NCBI GenBank assembly: GCA_019246375.1
Contig: JAFAQO010000679.1
Coordinates: 1 to 10,905, forward strand
Reading direction: 5' to 3'
Length of the DNA: 10,905 nt
Origin: Mycobacterium sp.
Lineage (GTDB): Bacteria > Actinomycetota > Actinomycetes > Mycobacteriales > Mycobacteriaceae
Part shown: in pieces, positions 1 to 5,939 of the stretch
How the letters are laid out: every line of letters starts with the position of its first letter
Position numbering within the stretch: position 1 is the first letter of the stretch
The notes under the pieces: model-generated
Told to the model about the DNA's origin: nothing
The model's database searches: none
What the model saw: the letters and a program-made list of their open reading frames with translations, nothing else
Made by a program: the position numbers and the translations under genes

Positions 1-419
1 ACCCGCTCGAACAACGCCATCACCCGGTCTTCGATGTCCCGCAGCTGGCCACCGGTCACCGGATCGCCCGGCTCGTCGGGCCATGCCCGGACGATCGCCC
101 GCGGGTAGGGATCATCGGTCAGCCACTCGGACACGCGGAATCGCTCGCCGATGGGGCAGCGCAGGGCATACCGGCCGGCCCCGAGATCCACGCATTCGGC
201 GATCGCGGCCAGCGCGCCGACGTCGCAGCGTTCGTCACCACCGCCGACCTCGCGGCCACGGGAGATCAACACGACGCCGAAGCACCGATCCTCGCTGCGC
301 ATACAGTCGCGTACCAGTGCGGTATAGCGGGGCTCGAAGATACGTAGCGGAAGTTCTTCGCCGGGCAGCAGCGCCGACTCGAGCGGAAACATCGCCAGCG
401 GGGCGGAATCGCTCGCCAT
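1..419 (-). CDS. Lon N-terminal (LON substrate-binding) domain protein, partial (3' end outside window)
   Basis: Reading the minus strand from ATG at 419 gives 139 codons with no stop before the window edge, so the C-terminus is missing. The start MASDSAPLAMFPLESALLPG, then LRIFEPRYTALVRDC (about residues 25-39) and FGVVLISRG (about 47-55), is the typical beginning of the PUA-like LON substrate-binding domain. The family includes stand-alone proteins without the AAA+ and protease parts of Lon. The M. tuberculosis counterpart (Rv0434, as I recall) is about 217 aa and has no protease domain, so this is probably also a stand-alone protein, but the visible part cannot prove that. Its ATG lies 2 nt after the stop of the upstream ligase gene and has no clear Shine-Dalgarno, which suggests translational coupling. 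The biological role is unknown; substrate recognition or an accessory role in proteostasis is inference from the domain. Confidence 0.85.
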   Translation of the reverse strand, partial: MASDSAPLAMFPLESALLPGEELPLRIFEPRYTALVRDCMRSEDRCFGVVLISRGREVGGGDERCDVGALAAIAECVDLGAGRYALRCPIGERFRVSEWLTDDPYPRAIVRAWPDEPGDPVTGGQLRDIEDRVMALFER

Positions 420-421
420 GA

Positions 422-1573
422 TCAAAAATTCAGCTCGTCGACCAGCGCGTCGACGACCGCGCGCAGGTCTCCGTCATGCTCCTCGGCAACCCGGCGCTGC
501 CGCTGGTACGACGCGCCCAACCGGCAGATGTCAGATACCGCAGCCAGCTCGTCAGCGCAGTGCAGAGACTTCGCCACCGGCTCGAGGCGGGTGAGAAGAT
601 CCGGAACGTCGTCGGTGACAAGCCGCTCGTTGCTGTCGGCGTCGAGGATGATGATCGCGTCCAGGCCGTAGCGGGCGGCGCGCCACTTGTTCTCCTGGAC
701 ATGCCAGGGCGGCATCGTTGGCAGTGTCTCGCCTGCGTCCAGCCGACGGTCGAGATCCACCACCAGGCAGTGCGTCAGAGCTACCAGCGCAGCAAGTTCG
801 CGCAAGTTGGACACCCCATCGCAAACTCGTACCTCGAGCGTGCCGTTATGCGGCGAAGGTCTAATGTCCCAACGGATTTCGTCGATATGGTCGATGATCC
901 CGGTTTTCTTCTGGTCGTGCACGAAACCTTCGAATTCTGCCCACCGTTGAAAGTGGAACGGAAGACCCGCGGTGGGCAGCTGCTGGAACATCATCGCCCG
1001 GTTGCTGGCGTATCCGGTGTCCTCACCGCCCCACCACGGCGACGAGGCCGACAGCGCCAATAGATGCGGGTACCAGTGCAGCAGAGACGACATGATTGGC
1101 ATCACCTTGTGCGCCGACGAGATTCCGATGTGCACGTGCACGCCCCAGATCAGCATCTGCCGCCCCCACCACTGGGTGCGCTTGATCAGCTCGGCGTAGC
1201 GTGGCGCGTCGGTGAGCTTCTGCGCCGACCACCGCGCGAAGGGGTGTGCACCGGCGCCGAACAGCTCCATGTCCCGGTTCCGGACGATTTGGCGGACAGT
1301 GGCCAATGTGCAGCGCAGGTCCTCCATCGCCTGGGCAGTGCAGTCGCAGACGCCGCTGACGATCTCGACGGTGTTGCGCAGCAGCTCCTTGTGCACCCGT
1401 GGGTTCTCGCCGATCTCGGCCATGACCGCGACGGCTTCATTACTCAGGTCTCGGGTCTGCGCATCGACGAGGGCGAATTCCCATTCGACGCCGATAGTTG
1501 GCCGCGGCGAGGCGGCGAAGTCCACATGGGTGGTTGCCCGACGGGCCGGCGACTTAACCGGTGCCGATGACAC
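422..1573 (-). CDS. ybdK: YbdK-type carboxylate-amine ligase (glutamate-cysteine ligase family 2)
   Basis: A 383-aa protein of the GCS2 family. Members resemble glutamate-cysteine ligase and form an amide bond between a carboxylate and an amine with ATP; the true substrate of the mycobacterial YbdK-like protein is not established. Visible family motifs are GVEWEF (28-33), NTVEIVSG (67-74), HPFARW (110-115), [16 protein letters not shown] (135-150), [16 protein letters not shown] (177-192), WDIRPSP (235-241) and EVRVCDG (247-253). The acidic, His and Arg positions expected for ATP/metal and substrate binding look intact. The chosen GTG at 1573 lies inside the end of sodC (20-bp overlap), with GGGTGG a few bases upstream as a possible Shine-Dalgarno. 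The family core begins only near residue 18, so a shorter start is possible. Mycobacteria use mycothiol rather than glutathione, so a glutathione role should not be assumed. The Lon-domain gene follows after 2 nt. Confidence 0.93.
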   Translation of the reverse strand: MSSAPVKSPARRATTHVDFAASPRPTIGVEWEFALVDAQTRDLSNEAVAVMAEIGENPRVHKELLRNTVEIVSGVCDCTAQAMEDLRCTLATVRQIVRNRDMELFGAGAHPFARWSAQKLTDAPRYAELIKRTQWWGRQMLIWGVHVHIGISSAHKVMPIMSSLLHWYPHLLALSASSPWWGGEDTGYASNRAMMFQQLPTAGLPFHFQRWAEFEGFVHDQKKTGIIDHIDEIRWDIRPSPHNGTLEVRVCDGVSNLRELAALVALTHCLVVDLDRRLDAGETLPTMPPWHVQENKWRAARYGLDAIIILDADSNERLVTDDVPDLLTRLEPVAKSLHCADELAAVSDICRLGASYQRQRRVAEEHDGDLRAVVDALVDELNF

Positions 1574-2264
1574 CGCACGCCACCCGCTTGCCGGCGTCCC
1601 CGGTGGACATCGTCATTTCGTCGGGGCCGGGCGCCCCGTTGCGCTGGGTATACCGCTCTTTGGGAATGTTGGAGAAATTGTCCGCCCCGGCGTGGATGAT
1701 GAGCGCTGTCTTGTTGCCCGAAACCAAATCGTCCTTGGTGAACGTGTCGGTGGTGGTCACCAGCAGCGCCTGACCGTCCTTTCGGACCTGCAGCGAGGTC
1801 AGGTCACCGCTCTCCGGATCTCCGGTATGTCCGGGCGCCTGGAAATGCCCGCCGGCCGAGAGGAAGTCCCCGGGCGGGCCACCGGTCGGCGCGACCGAGT
1901 TGGCCTCGCACTTGCCCACGGAGTGGATGTGCATGCCGTGAAAGCCGGGTGACAGCTGGCCGGGGCCCGTCGTCTGCACCGTGATGGTGACGTAGCCATT
2001 GTTGAATTCGAACTTCGCGGTTGCCACCTCGGCACCGTTGGGCGCCCGCAGATGGGTGGTCAGGCTCTCGGGCGCCGCCGGCGCCGCCGACCCGCCTTCC
2101 GCCGGGCCCGCTTTCGGCGAGGATGATCCCGTCCACACCGGCGGCGTGGTCCCATGCGAGGTCGCGGGGGGCTGGTTGGGAGCGCATGCGCTCAGCAGCA
2201 CGACCGGGGTGACGAGCAATCCGAGTGCAGCGGCGGATGTGCCGGTATTGGCGGGCTTGACCAT
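1554..2264 (-). CDS. sodC: Superoxide dismutase [Cu], lipoprotein, zinc-site deficient
   Basis: A 236-aa Cu,Zn-SOD family protein that dismutates superoxide outside the cytoplasm. The N-terminus has a short hydrophobic segment and lipobox LSAC with C27 as the predicted lipidated Cys. A low-complexity Pro/Ser/Gly linker follows to about residue 65, then the SOD domain. Copper ligands by family alignment are H112 and H114 (FHGMHIH), bridging H140 (SAGGH) and H191 (IIHAGADN). C119 (GKCEAN) and C230 (RVACGVIG) are the structural disulfide, and R227 matches the active-site Arg. Of the zinc ligands, H146 and D154 are present but the third His (RHVGDL in eukaryotic SOD) is replaced in PESGDL, so the Zn site is incomplete. 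M. tuberculosis SodC is known as an active Cu enzyme without Zn. The gene lies 80 bp after virR, overlaps ybdK by 20 bp, and may have its own promoter (2271-2276). Confidence 0.96.
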   Translation of the reverse strand: MVKPANTGTSAAALGLLVTPVVLLSACAPNQPPATSHGTTPPVWTGSSSPKAGPAEGGSAAPAAPESLTTHLRAPNGAEVATAKFEFNNGYVTITVQTTGPGQLSPGFHGMHIHSVGKCEANSVAPTGGPPGDFLSAGGHFQAPGHTGDPESGDLTSLQVRKDGQALLVTTTDTFTKDDLVSGNKTALIIHAGADNFSNIPKERYTQRNGAPGPDEMTMSTGDAGKRVACGVIGTG

Positions 2265-2270
2265 ATCGGC

Positions 2271-2276
2271 AGCGTA
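2271..2276 (-). promoter_or_regulatory. Candidate -10 (TACGCT) for leaderless sodC mRNA
   Basis: On the minus strand TACGCT (TANNNT) is followed by GCCGAT and then the sodC ATG. No Shine-Dalgarno sits at a usable distance before this ATG. In mycobacteria TANNNT placed 6-8 nt before a start codon commonly marks a leaderless transcript. No convincing -35 was found. This would give sodC a promoter of its own in the 80-bp gap after virR. Confidence 0.45.
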
Positions 2277-2344
2277 GTCCGCTCCGAACGGCCTGAGGAG
2301 AAGCCGGGCCAGACTGCCGCAGTGAATGTGGGCCAGAACGGCGG

Positions 2345-2800
2345 TTAGCCGGCTACCACGACGATGACGCCGGGCGGCTGGTCGGCAACATCGCGAATGC
2401 GCGGCTCAACCGGCGCTGCCAGCAGCTTGCCGATCGCATCGGCGGTGTCGCGTTCACCGGCGGAATCGCTGAAGTAGACCGTGGTGGTCGAGACATTGGG
2501 CAGCGAGAGGTTGTCCACGTTGGTGACGTTATAGCCGGCGTTGCGCAGCTGGTCGGCGGTGCGCCCGGCGACGCCCTCCTGGGCGGAGATGTTGTACACC
2601 CGAACATCGGACTTGGTCGCGGCCGGTTTGGTAGGCGCGGTGGTCGTCATAGTCTTCACCGGCGAGGAGTCGTCGTCGGAGTTGCCGGAGCCTCCCATCG
2701 CCTGGAATCCCACCAGCAGAAAAATCACACCGAGGAACAGCAGCACCATCACCATGGCCCGCAGGGGTAACCCAGAGGAGCTGGGAACGCGCTCGTTCAT
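2345..2800 (-). CDS. virR: LytR_C-domain membrane protein VirR (vesiculogenesis and immune response regulator)
   Basis: A 151-aa protein from ATG at 2800. A short cytoplasmic N-terminus ([14 protein letters not shown]) is followed by one strong membrane helix (about residues 15-36, [18 protein letters not shown]), an acidic and Thr/Pro/Lys-rich linker (about 37-64), and a LytR_C domain to the C-terminus. That domain shows [20 protein letters not shown], then [22 protein letters not shown], and ends [10 protein letters not shown]. The topology implies an extracytoplasmic C-terminal domain. The M. tuberculosis orthologue Rv0431 is reported to restrain vesicle release and affect the immune response, with a link to cell-wall remodelling. 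The frame can extend to a GTG at 2809, but TACAGT lies just upstream of ATG 2800 as a likely -10 and would include that GTG, so ATG 2800 is preferred. It follows the DUF3263 gene by 52 bp. Confidence 0.92.
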   Translation of the reverse strand: MNERVPSSSGLPLRAMVMVLLFLGVIFLLVGFQAMGGSGNSDDDSSPVKTMTTTAPTKPAATKSDVRVYNISAQEGVAGRTADQLRNAGYNVTNVDNLSLPNVSTTTVYFSDSAGERDTADAIGKLLAAPVEPRIRDVADQPPGVIVVVAG

Positions 2801-2807
2801 TGAGCCC

Positions 2808-2813
2808 ACTGTA
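2808..2813 (-). promoter_or_regulatory. Candidate -10 (TACAGT) for leaderless virR mRNA
   Basis: On the minus strand TACAGT is followed by GGGCTCA and then ATG at 2800. There is no purine-rich Shine-Dalgarno. The spacing fits a mycobacterial leaderless transcript starting at or within a base or two of the ATG. It decides between the ATG at 2800 and the in-frame GTG at 2809, which overlaps the hexamer. Confidence 0.45.
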
Positions 2814-2852
2814 TCGAGGGCTTGCCGGAACTCCGCAAAAGCAGGTACTGCG

Positions 2853-3161
2853 TCAGGTGACCTCGAAACCGAGTCGGCGGGCGGCCCGCGCTTTTTGCCG
2901 GCTGGCCCGCAGCCGCCGCAACCGTTTCACCAGCATCGGATCGGCCGCCAACGCCTCGGGTCGGTCGACGAGCGCGTTGAGTACCTGGTAATAGCGGGTT
3001 GCGGACATCGAGAACAACTCTTTGATGGCTTCTTCCTTGGCACCGGCATATTTCCACCACTGCCGTTCGAATGCCAGAATGTCGTGTTCGCGGCGGGTTA
3101 GCCCATCGGCGATTTCAGAATCGTCCCCCGATCGATTTGCCCGCGCCATGGCGCCGTCCAT
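2853..3161 (-). CDS. DUF3263 family protein, small putative helix-turn-helix protein
   Basis: A 102-aa protein matching the actinobacterial DUF3263 family (Rv0430-like). The core runs from [20 protein letters not shown] (about 21-40) through [26 protein letters not shown] (about 41-66) to a basic tail [20 protein letters not shown] (about 77-96). The middle part reads like a helix-turn-helix (recognition-helix-like [12 protein letters not shown]), which with the basic tail suggests nucleic-acid binding. This is inference; no function is established to my knowledge. The ATG at 3161 is supported by AAGGAAG on the minus strand (plus 3166-3172), a good Shine-Dalgarno. It is first in the minus-strand gene set and divergent from def, so it could regulate its neighbours. 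Its conserved place before virR suggests a linked role. Confidence 0.88.
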   Translation of the reverse strand: MDGAMARANRSGDDSEIADGLTRREHDILAFERQWWKYAGAKEEAIKELFSMSATRYYQVLNALVDRPEALAADPMLVKRLRRLRASRQKARAARRLGFEVT

Positions 3162-3165
3162 ATCG

Positions 3166-3172
3166 CTTCCTT
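3166..3172 (-). promoter_or_regulatory. Shine-Dalgarno of the DUF3263 gene (AAGGAAG)
   Basis: Minus-strand AAGGAAG followed by CGAT and ATG. It fixes the start at 3161 and contrasts with virR, sodC and def, which lack such a site. Confidence 0.65.
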
Positions 3173-3261
3173 GGACCCTTCCGGCGAATTCTCAAATCGC
3201 TTCGCTGTTTCGGCGATATTCAACCATGCGTAACGGGGCCGGGCCGTAATCCACGCCGCGA

Positions 3262-3410
3262 GTCGCCACCCTGCATCAGTTTGTTTGCTTCGCCATCGCG
3301 ACGCGCATCGTCGCCGCGCTCGATCAGATTGCGCGTCTTGCCCCCCGCCGCTTTGCGGCTGGGGGTACCCCCGCCTCCCGCCGCTTTGCGGCGGGCATCG
3401 TCACCGCGCC
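3262..3410. repeat. Degenerate direct repeats with GC-rich hairpins in the def leader
   Basis: Three copies of a unit that begins GTCRCCNCSCY start at 3262, 3310 and 3400. The first two also share ATCAG-TTG and end TTSGCC-like, and units 2 and 3 are both preceded by GCATC. The 90-bp second unit contains CCCGCCGC-TTT-GCGGC twice (3344-3359 and 3377-3395). The second occurrence is a perfect 8-bp stem with a TTT loop (3377-3384/3388-3395). Between them is the perfect palindrome GGGGGTACCCCC (3361-3372). The region is open in several frames, which produces spurious ORFs on both strands. It fills much of the 263-bp divergent gap between the DUF3263 gene and def. Mobile-repeat remnant, structured leader or protein-binding array are all possible; the sequence does not decide. 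Confidence 0.75.
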
Positions 3411-3416
3411 TAAGCT
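3411..3416 (+). promoter_or_regulatory. Candidate -10 (TAAGCT) for leaderless def mRNA
   Basis: TAAGCT is followed by 8 nt (TGCCGGTC) and the def ATG at 3425, with no Shine-Dalgarno between. The spacing suits a transcript starting within about two bases of the ATG. It supports 3425 as the start over in-frame upstream codons. The hairpin repeat lies where a -35 would be. Confidence 0.45.
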
Positions 3417-3424
3417 TGCCGGTC

Positions 3425-4018
3425 ATGGGCGTCGTACCCATTCGCATCGTGGGAGATCCGATCCTGCGCACCCCGACCACTCCCGTACCGGTCGCCGCCG
3501 ACGGTTCGCTACCGACCGATCTGAGCGACTTGATCACCACGTTGTACGACACCATGGACGCCGCTTACGGGGTCGGCCTCGCCGCCAATCAGATCGGTGT
3601 GGGCTTGCGGGTATTCGTCTACGACTGCGCCGACGAACGCGGGCAGACCAAACGGCGGCGCGGTGTGGTCGTCAACCCGGTGCTGGAGACTTCCGAAGTG
3701 CCCGAGACGATGCCCGACCCCGATAACGACGACGAAGGTTGCCTTTCGGTCCCCGGCGAGTCGTTTCCTACCGGCCGTGCGAAATGGGCGCGGGTCACCG
3801 GGCTTGACGCCGACGGCAGTCCGGTAGCCATCGAAGGCACTGGGTTATTCGCGCGGATGCTGCAGCACGAGACCGGCCATTTAGATGGATTCCTGTATCT
3901 GGACCGTCTCGTCGGCCGGTACGCCCGCAGCGCGAAGCGAGCGGTGAAATCACACGGCTGGGGCGTTCCCGGGTTGTCGTGGACACCGGGCGAGGGACCT
4001 GACCCGTTCGGTCACTGA
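3425..4018 (+). CDS. def: Peptide deformylase
   Basis: A 197-aa type I-like metallo-deformylase that removes the formyl group from the initiator Met of new proteins at the ribosome. All three family motifs are present: motif 1 GVGLAANQ (49-56), motif 2 EGCLS with C106 as metal ligand, and motif 3 HETGHLDG with H148, E149 and H152 (HEXXH). The stretch around residues 66-80 ([16 protein letters not shown]) lies where mycobacterial deformylases carry an insertion loop. The C-terminal tail WGVPGLSW...DPFGH resembles the M. tuberculosis enzyme, whose length and ligand numbering I recall as the same. ATG 3425 was chosen because the family begins with IRIVGDP just after it. The in-frame extension back to 3071 translates repeat DNA into Pro/Arg-rich sequence and is not protein. 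The stop overlaps the next ATG by 1 nt. Confidence 0.97.
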   Translation: MGVVPIRIVGDPILRTPTTPVPVAADGSLPTDLSDLITTLYDTMDAAYGVGLAANQIGVGLRVFVYDCADERGQTKRRRGVVVNPVLETSEVPETMPDPDNDDEGCLSVPGESFPTGRAKWARVTGLDADGSPVAIEGTGLFARMLQHETGHLDGFLYLDRLVGRYARSAKRAVKSHGWGVPGLSWTPGEGPDPFGH

Positions 4019-4917
4019 TGCTGCGGTGGCCTGACGCGGGGACGCGGGTCGCGGTGCGTTACCGTCGGCCCTCCGGGTCAACCCCGCCGCTGACCGACGC
4101 GGTGGGCCACCTACTGCAGGTCGACCCGACGGTGCTGATCCGGACGAAGACCGGCGCCGTGGTCGAGTTTGCGCCCGCCGACGCGATCGCGCTGCGGGTG
4201 CTCACCGATGCGCCGGTGCGCACCTCACAGATCCGGGCGCTCGAACATGCCGCTGCCATGGCGTGTCCGGGCATCGAGCAGCGGTGGCTTGACGGCTGGT
4301 TCCTGCGAGCCGGGCGCGGGACCGCGCTAGTCGTCAATTCAGCTGTCCCGCTTGATGTTTCGGCTGAACTGGACGCGGTCCCGGCGATTGTGGATTGGTA
4401 CACCGGGCGCGGCCTACTCCCCCGGCTGGCCGTGCCGGACCGCTTGTTACGACCGCCCGGCACGGCAGAACATCCCCATCGAGTACTGGTACGCGACGTG
4501 GCGTCAACCGACCCTGATCCGTCGGTCAGTCTGTCACCCCATCCCGATGAGGCCTGGCTGCGGATCCATCGTCGTGAGATAGCCGTCGAAGTGCTGACCG
4601 CGGTCGTCGACGGCGAGCTGATCTTTGGCACCTACCCGGGCATCGCGGTCGGGCGGGCGGCGGTCACCGGCGCGCCCGACGGCACGCGCTGGGTCGGGCT
4701 GTCAGCGCTGCGGATCTCCGACGATCAGCACGCTGTCGCCGCGGCCCAGCGGCTGTGCGAGGCGCTGCTGGCATGGGGCGCCGAGCACGGCGCGTCCCGC
4801 GGCTACGTACGAGTTTTCGACGACGACGCCACCGCCGAGCATCTGGTCGAATCGTTGGGTTTCACGGTTCACCATCGCGGCCGCTACCTCGCGGTCCCGC
4901 CGGTTCGTAGGCTGTAA
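4018..4917 (+). CDS. GNAT-family acetyltransferase-like protein (Rv0428c type)
   Basis: A 299-aa two-part protein. Residues about 8-62 (TRVAVRYRR ... VGHLLQVDPTVLIRTKTG ... VEFAPADAIALRVL) look like a small SH3-like beta barrel. From about residue 65 the sequence turns GNAT-like: RALEHAAAMACPG, then WLDGWFLRAGRG with VVNSAVPL, and a C-terminal part VGLSALRISDDQHAVAAAQRLCEALL, GYVRVFDDDATAEHLVESLGF and HHRGRYLA. The AEHLVESLGF segment is typical of GNAT strand/helix near the acyl-CoA site. The usual (Q/R)xxGxG/A pyrophosphate loop is not clear; SDDQHAVAAA stands in its place, so activity should not be assumed. The substrate is unknown. The start ATG overlaps the def stop (TGATG), indicating translational coupling, and xthA follows after 3 nt. 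The link to a deformylase hints at protein N-terminus processing, but this is only inference. Confidence 0.88.
   Translation: MLRWPDAGTRVAVRYRRPSGSTPPLTDAVGHLLQVDPTVLIRTKTGAVVEFAPADAIALRVLTDAPVRTSQIRALEHAAAMACPGIEQRWLDGWFLRAGRGTALVVNSAVPLDVSAELDAVPAIVDWYTGRGLLPRLAVPDRLLRPPGTAEHPHRVLVRDVASTDPDPSVSLSPHPDEAWLRIHRREIAVEVLTAVVDGELIFGTYPGIAVGRAAVTGAPDGTRWVGLSALRISDDQHAVAAAQRLCEALLAWGAEHGASRGYVRVFDDDATAEHLVESLGFTVHHRGRYLAVPPVRRL
4908..4913 (+). promoter_or_regulatory. Candidate internal -10 (TAGGCT) for leaderless xthA mRNA
   Basis: TAGGCT lies in the last codons of the upstream gene and is followed by 7 nt (GTAAGCC) and the xthA ATG at 4921. No Shine-Dalgarno is visible. It would allow xthA to be expressed apart from def and the GNAT gene, for example under DNA damage. 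No -35 or damage operator was recognised. Confidence 0.4.
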
Positions 4918-4920
4918 GCC

Positions 4921-5742
4921 ATGCCTGAGGGCACGCTGCGGCTGGCAACCTGGAATGTCAACTCGATACGCTCCCGCTTGACCCGCGTGCTCGATTGGCT
5001 GGCACGCGCCGAGGTCGACGTGCTGGCGATGCAGGAGACCAAGTGCTCCGATGACCAATTCCCCACCCTGCCGTTTTTCGAACTGGGCTACGAGGTGGCG
5101 CACTGCGGGTTCAACCAGTGGAACGGGGTGGCGATTGCGTCACGGGTCGGTCTCGACGACATCGAAGTCGGCTTCGACGGCCAGCCCACCTGGAGTCGCA
5201 AGCCCGATGTCGCGGCCGCCTCCGAAGCGCGTGCTTTGGCCGCCACCTGCGACGGGGTGCGGGTGTGGAGCCTGTACGTTCCCAATGGGCGCGCCGTGGG
5301 CGACCCGCACTACACCTATAAGCTGAATTGGCTTGCAGCGCTGCGGGATACAGCAGAAGCGTGGTTGCGCCACGATGCCTCGGCGCAAATCGCACTGGTC
5401 GGCGACTGGAACATCGCCCCCACCGACGATGACGTGTGGAGCGTCGAGTTCTACCAGGGTTGCACGCACGTCTCCGAGCCAGAACGCAAAGCGTTCAACG
5501 CCATCGTCGACGCCGAATTCACTGATGTGGTAAGGCCTTTCGCCCCTGGACCGGGAATTTACACCTACTGGGACTACACCGCATTGCGGTTCCCGAAGCG
5601 ACAAGGCATGCGCATCGACTTCATCCTCGCCTCACCGGCGCTAGCGGCGCGGGTCACCGACGCCCAAATCGTCCGCGAGGAACGCAAAGGCAAGGCTCCC
5701 AGCGACCATGCGCCGGTGCTGGTAGAGCTACGCCGCGAGTGA
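4921..5742 (+). CDS. xthA: Exodeoxyribonuclease III / AP endonuclease
   Basis: A 273-aa endonuclease/exonuclease/phosphatase-family enzyme of the ExoIII type. It cuts DNA at abasic sites and degrades 3' ends in base excision repair, in the cytoplasm with Mg2+ or Mn2+. Catalytic positions are intact: N12 and N14 in ATWNVNSIR, E39 in MQETK (metal), Y119 in LYVPNG, D162 and N164 in GDWNIAPTDDDVW, D233 in MRIDFIL, and D262/H263 in SDHAPVL. The core is colinear with E. coli ExoIII (YTYKLNWL, YTYWDYT). ATG 4921 leaves only seven residues before the LATWNVN strand, as expected, so no longer start is needed. It is third in the def-GNAT-xthA cluster with a 3-nt gap, and a candidate internal promoter sits just upstream. 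The cluster ends here; a 197-bp spacer follows. Confidence 0.96.
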   Translation: MPEGTLRLATWNVNSIRSRLTRVLDWLARAEVDVLAMQETKCSDDQFPTLPFFELGYEVAHCGFNQWNGVAIASRVGLDDIEVGFDGQPTWSRKPDVAAASEARALAATCDGVRVWSLYVPNGRAVGDPHYTYKLNWLAALRDTAEAWLRHDASAQIALVGDWNIAPTDDDVWSVEFYQGCTHVSEPERKAFNAIVDAEFTDVVRPFAPGPGIYTYWDYTALRFPKRQGMRIDFILASPALAARVTDAQIVREERKGKAPSDHAPVLVELRRE

Positions 5743-5841
5743 TTCCGATTGCCGGGCGTATGATGGCGCGAGTGATAACTGGCAACGGGCTGTGCAGTGT
5801 CTGGGTGTCTTCTGGGCGATCACTCGATTTATAGGAATTGG

Positions 5842-5862
5842 ACAGAATATTCTTGATTCTGT
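5842..5862. promoter_or_regulatory. Interrupted palindrome, candidate operator (ACAGAAT-N7-ATTCTGT)
   Basis: Two perfect 7-bp inverted arms, ACAGAAT (5842-5848) and ATTCTGT (5856-5862), are separated by 7 nt. A second perfect palindrome, AGAATATTCT (5844-5853), overlaps the left arm. It lies 78 bp before the start of the downstream gene. A weak AT-rich stem is a poor terminator, so a dimeric regulator site controlling the membrane-protein/ctpH pair is more likely. I do not recognise the motif as a known mycobacterial operator. Confidence 0.45.
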
Positions 5863-5922
5863 GGAATCCACTCGTGCACGGTTATACCGTCGCTAATTCG
5901 ATGCGGCGTGACCGATCAAGGT

Positions 5923-5932
5923 AGAAGGTGAT
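5923..5932 (+). promoter_or_regulatory. Strong Shine-Dalgarno (AGAAGGTGAT) that fixes the start at 5940
   Basis: AGAAGGTGAT closely matches the complement of the 16S rRNA 3' end and lies 7 nt before ATG 5940. A longer frame could start at GTG 5928, but that codon is part of this site, so it is rejected. Confidence 0.75.
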
Positions 5933-5939
5933 CAAAATC

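Larger units (their letters stand above)
5743..5939. other. AT-richer intergenic spacer between xthA and the small membrane-protein gene
   Basis: No credible gene of useful size lies here. CGAGTGAT at 5769-5776 is repeated from the xthA stop region (5736-5743) and appears inverted as ATCACTCG at 5819-5826. A 21-bp interrupted palindrome lies at 5842-5862, and the stretch 5826-5886 is clearly richer in A+T than its surroundings. TTGATT (5853-5858) and TTATAC (5882-5887) look promoter-like but the 23-nt gap is too long for a standard sigma factor. No Rho-independent terminator with a T-run was found. Confidence 0.6.

Noticed and set aside
83..421. Plus-strand 112-codon Arg-rich frame
   Set aside because: It is antisense to the Lon-domain gene, which has clear family motifs; Arg/Pro/Ser richness marks it as a shadow.
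3071..3424. In-frame upstream extension of def (118 extra codons)
   Set aside because: The added part is Pro/Arg/Ala-rich translation of the repeat region and runs over the opposite-strand DUF3263 gene. The deformylase family begins right after ATG 3425.
3220..3555. Minus-strand 111-codon frame with RGDDARR and KAAGG repeats
   Set aside because: It overlaps the def coding start, has no Shine-Dalgarno, and its repeats simply mirror the DNA repeats.
5769..5826. Inverted pair CGAGTGAT/ATCACTCG as a terminator after xthA
   Set aside because: The arms are 8 bp with a 42-nt loop and no T-run follows, so it is not a convincing Rho-independent terminator.
5760..5834. 24-codon frame (MMARVITGNG...) after xthA
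   Set aside because: No Shine-Dalgarno, no promoter at the right place and no recognisable features; expected by chance in a 197-bp spacer.
5853..5887. TTGATT and TTATAC as a sigma-A promoter for the membrane-protein gene
   Set aside because: The spacing of about 23 nt is too long for a standard promoter, and neither hexamer is a close match.
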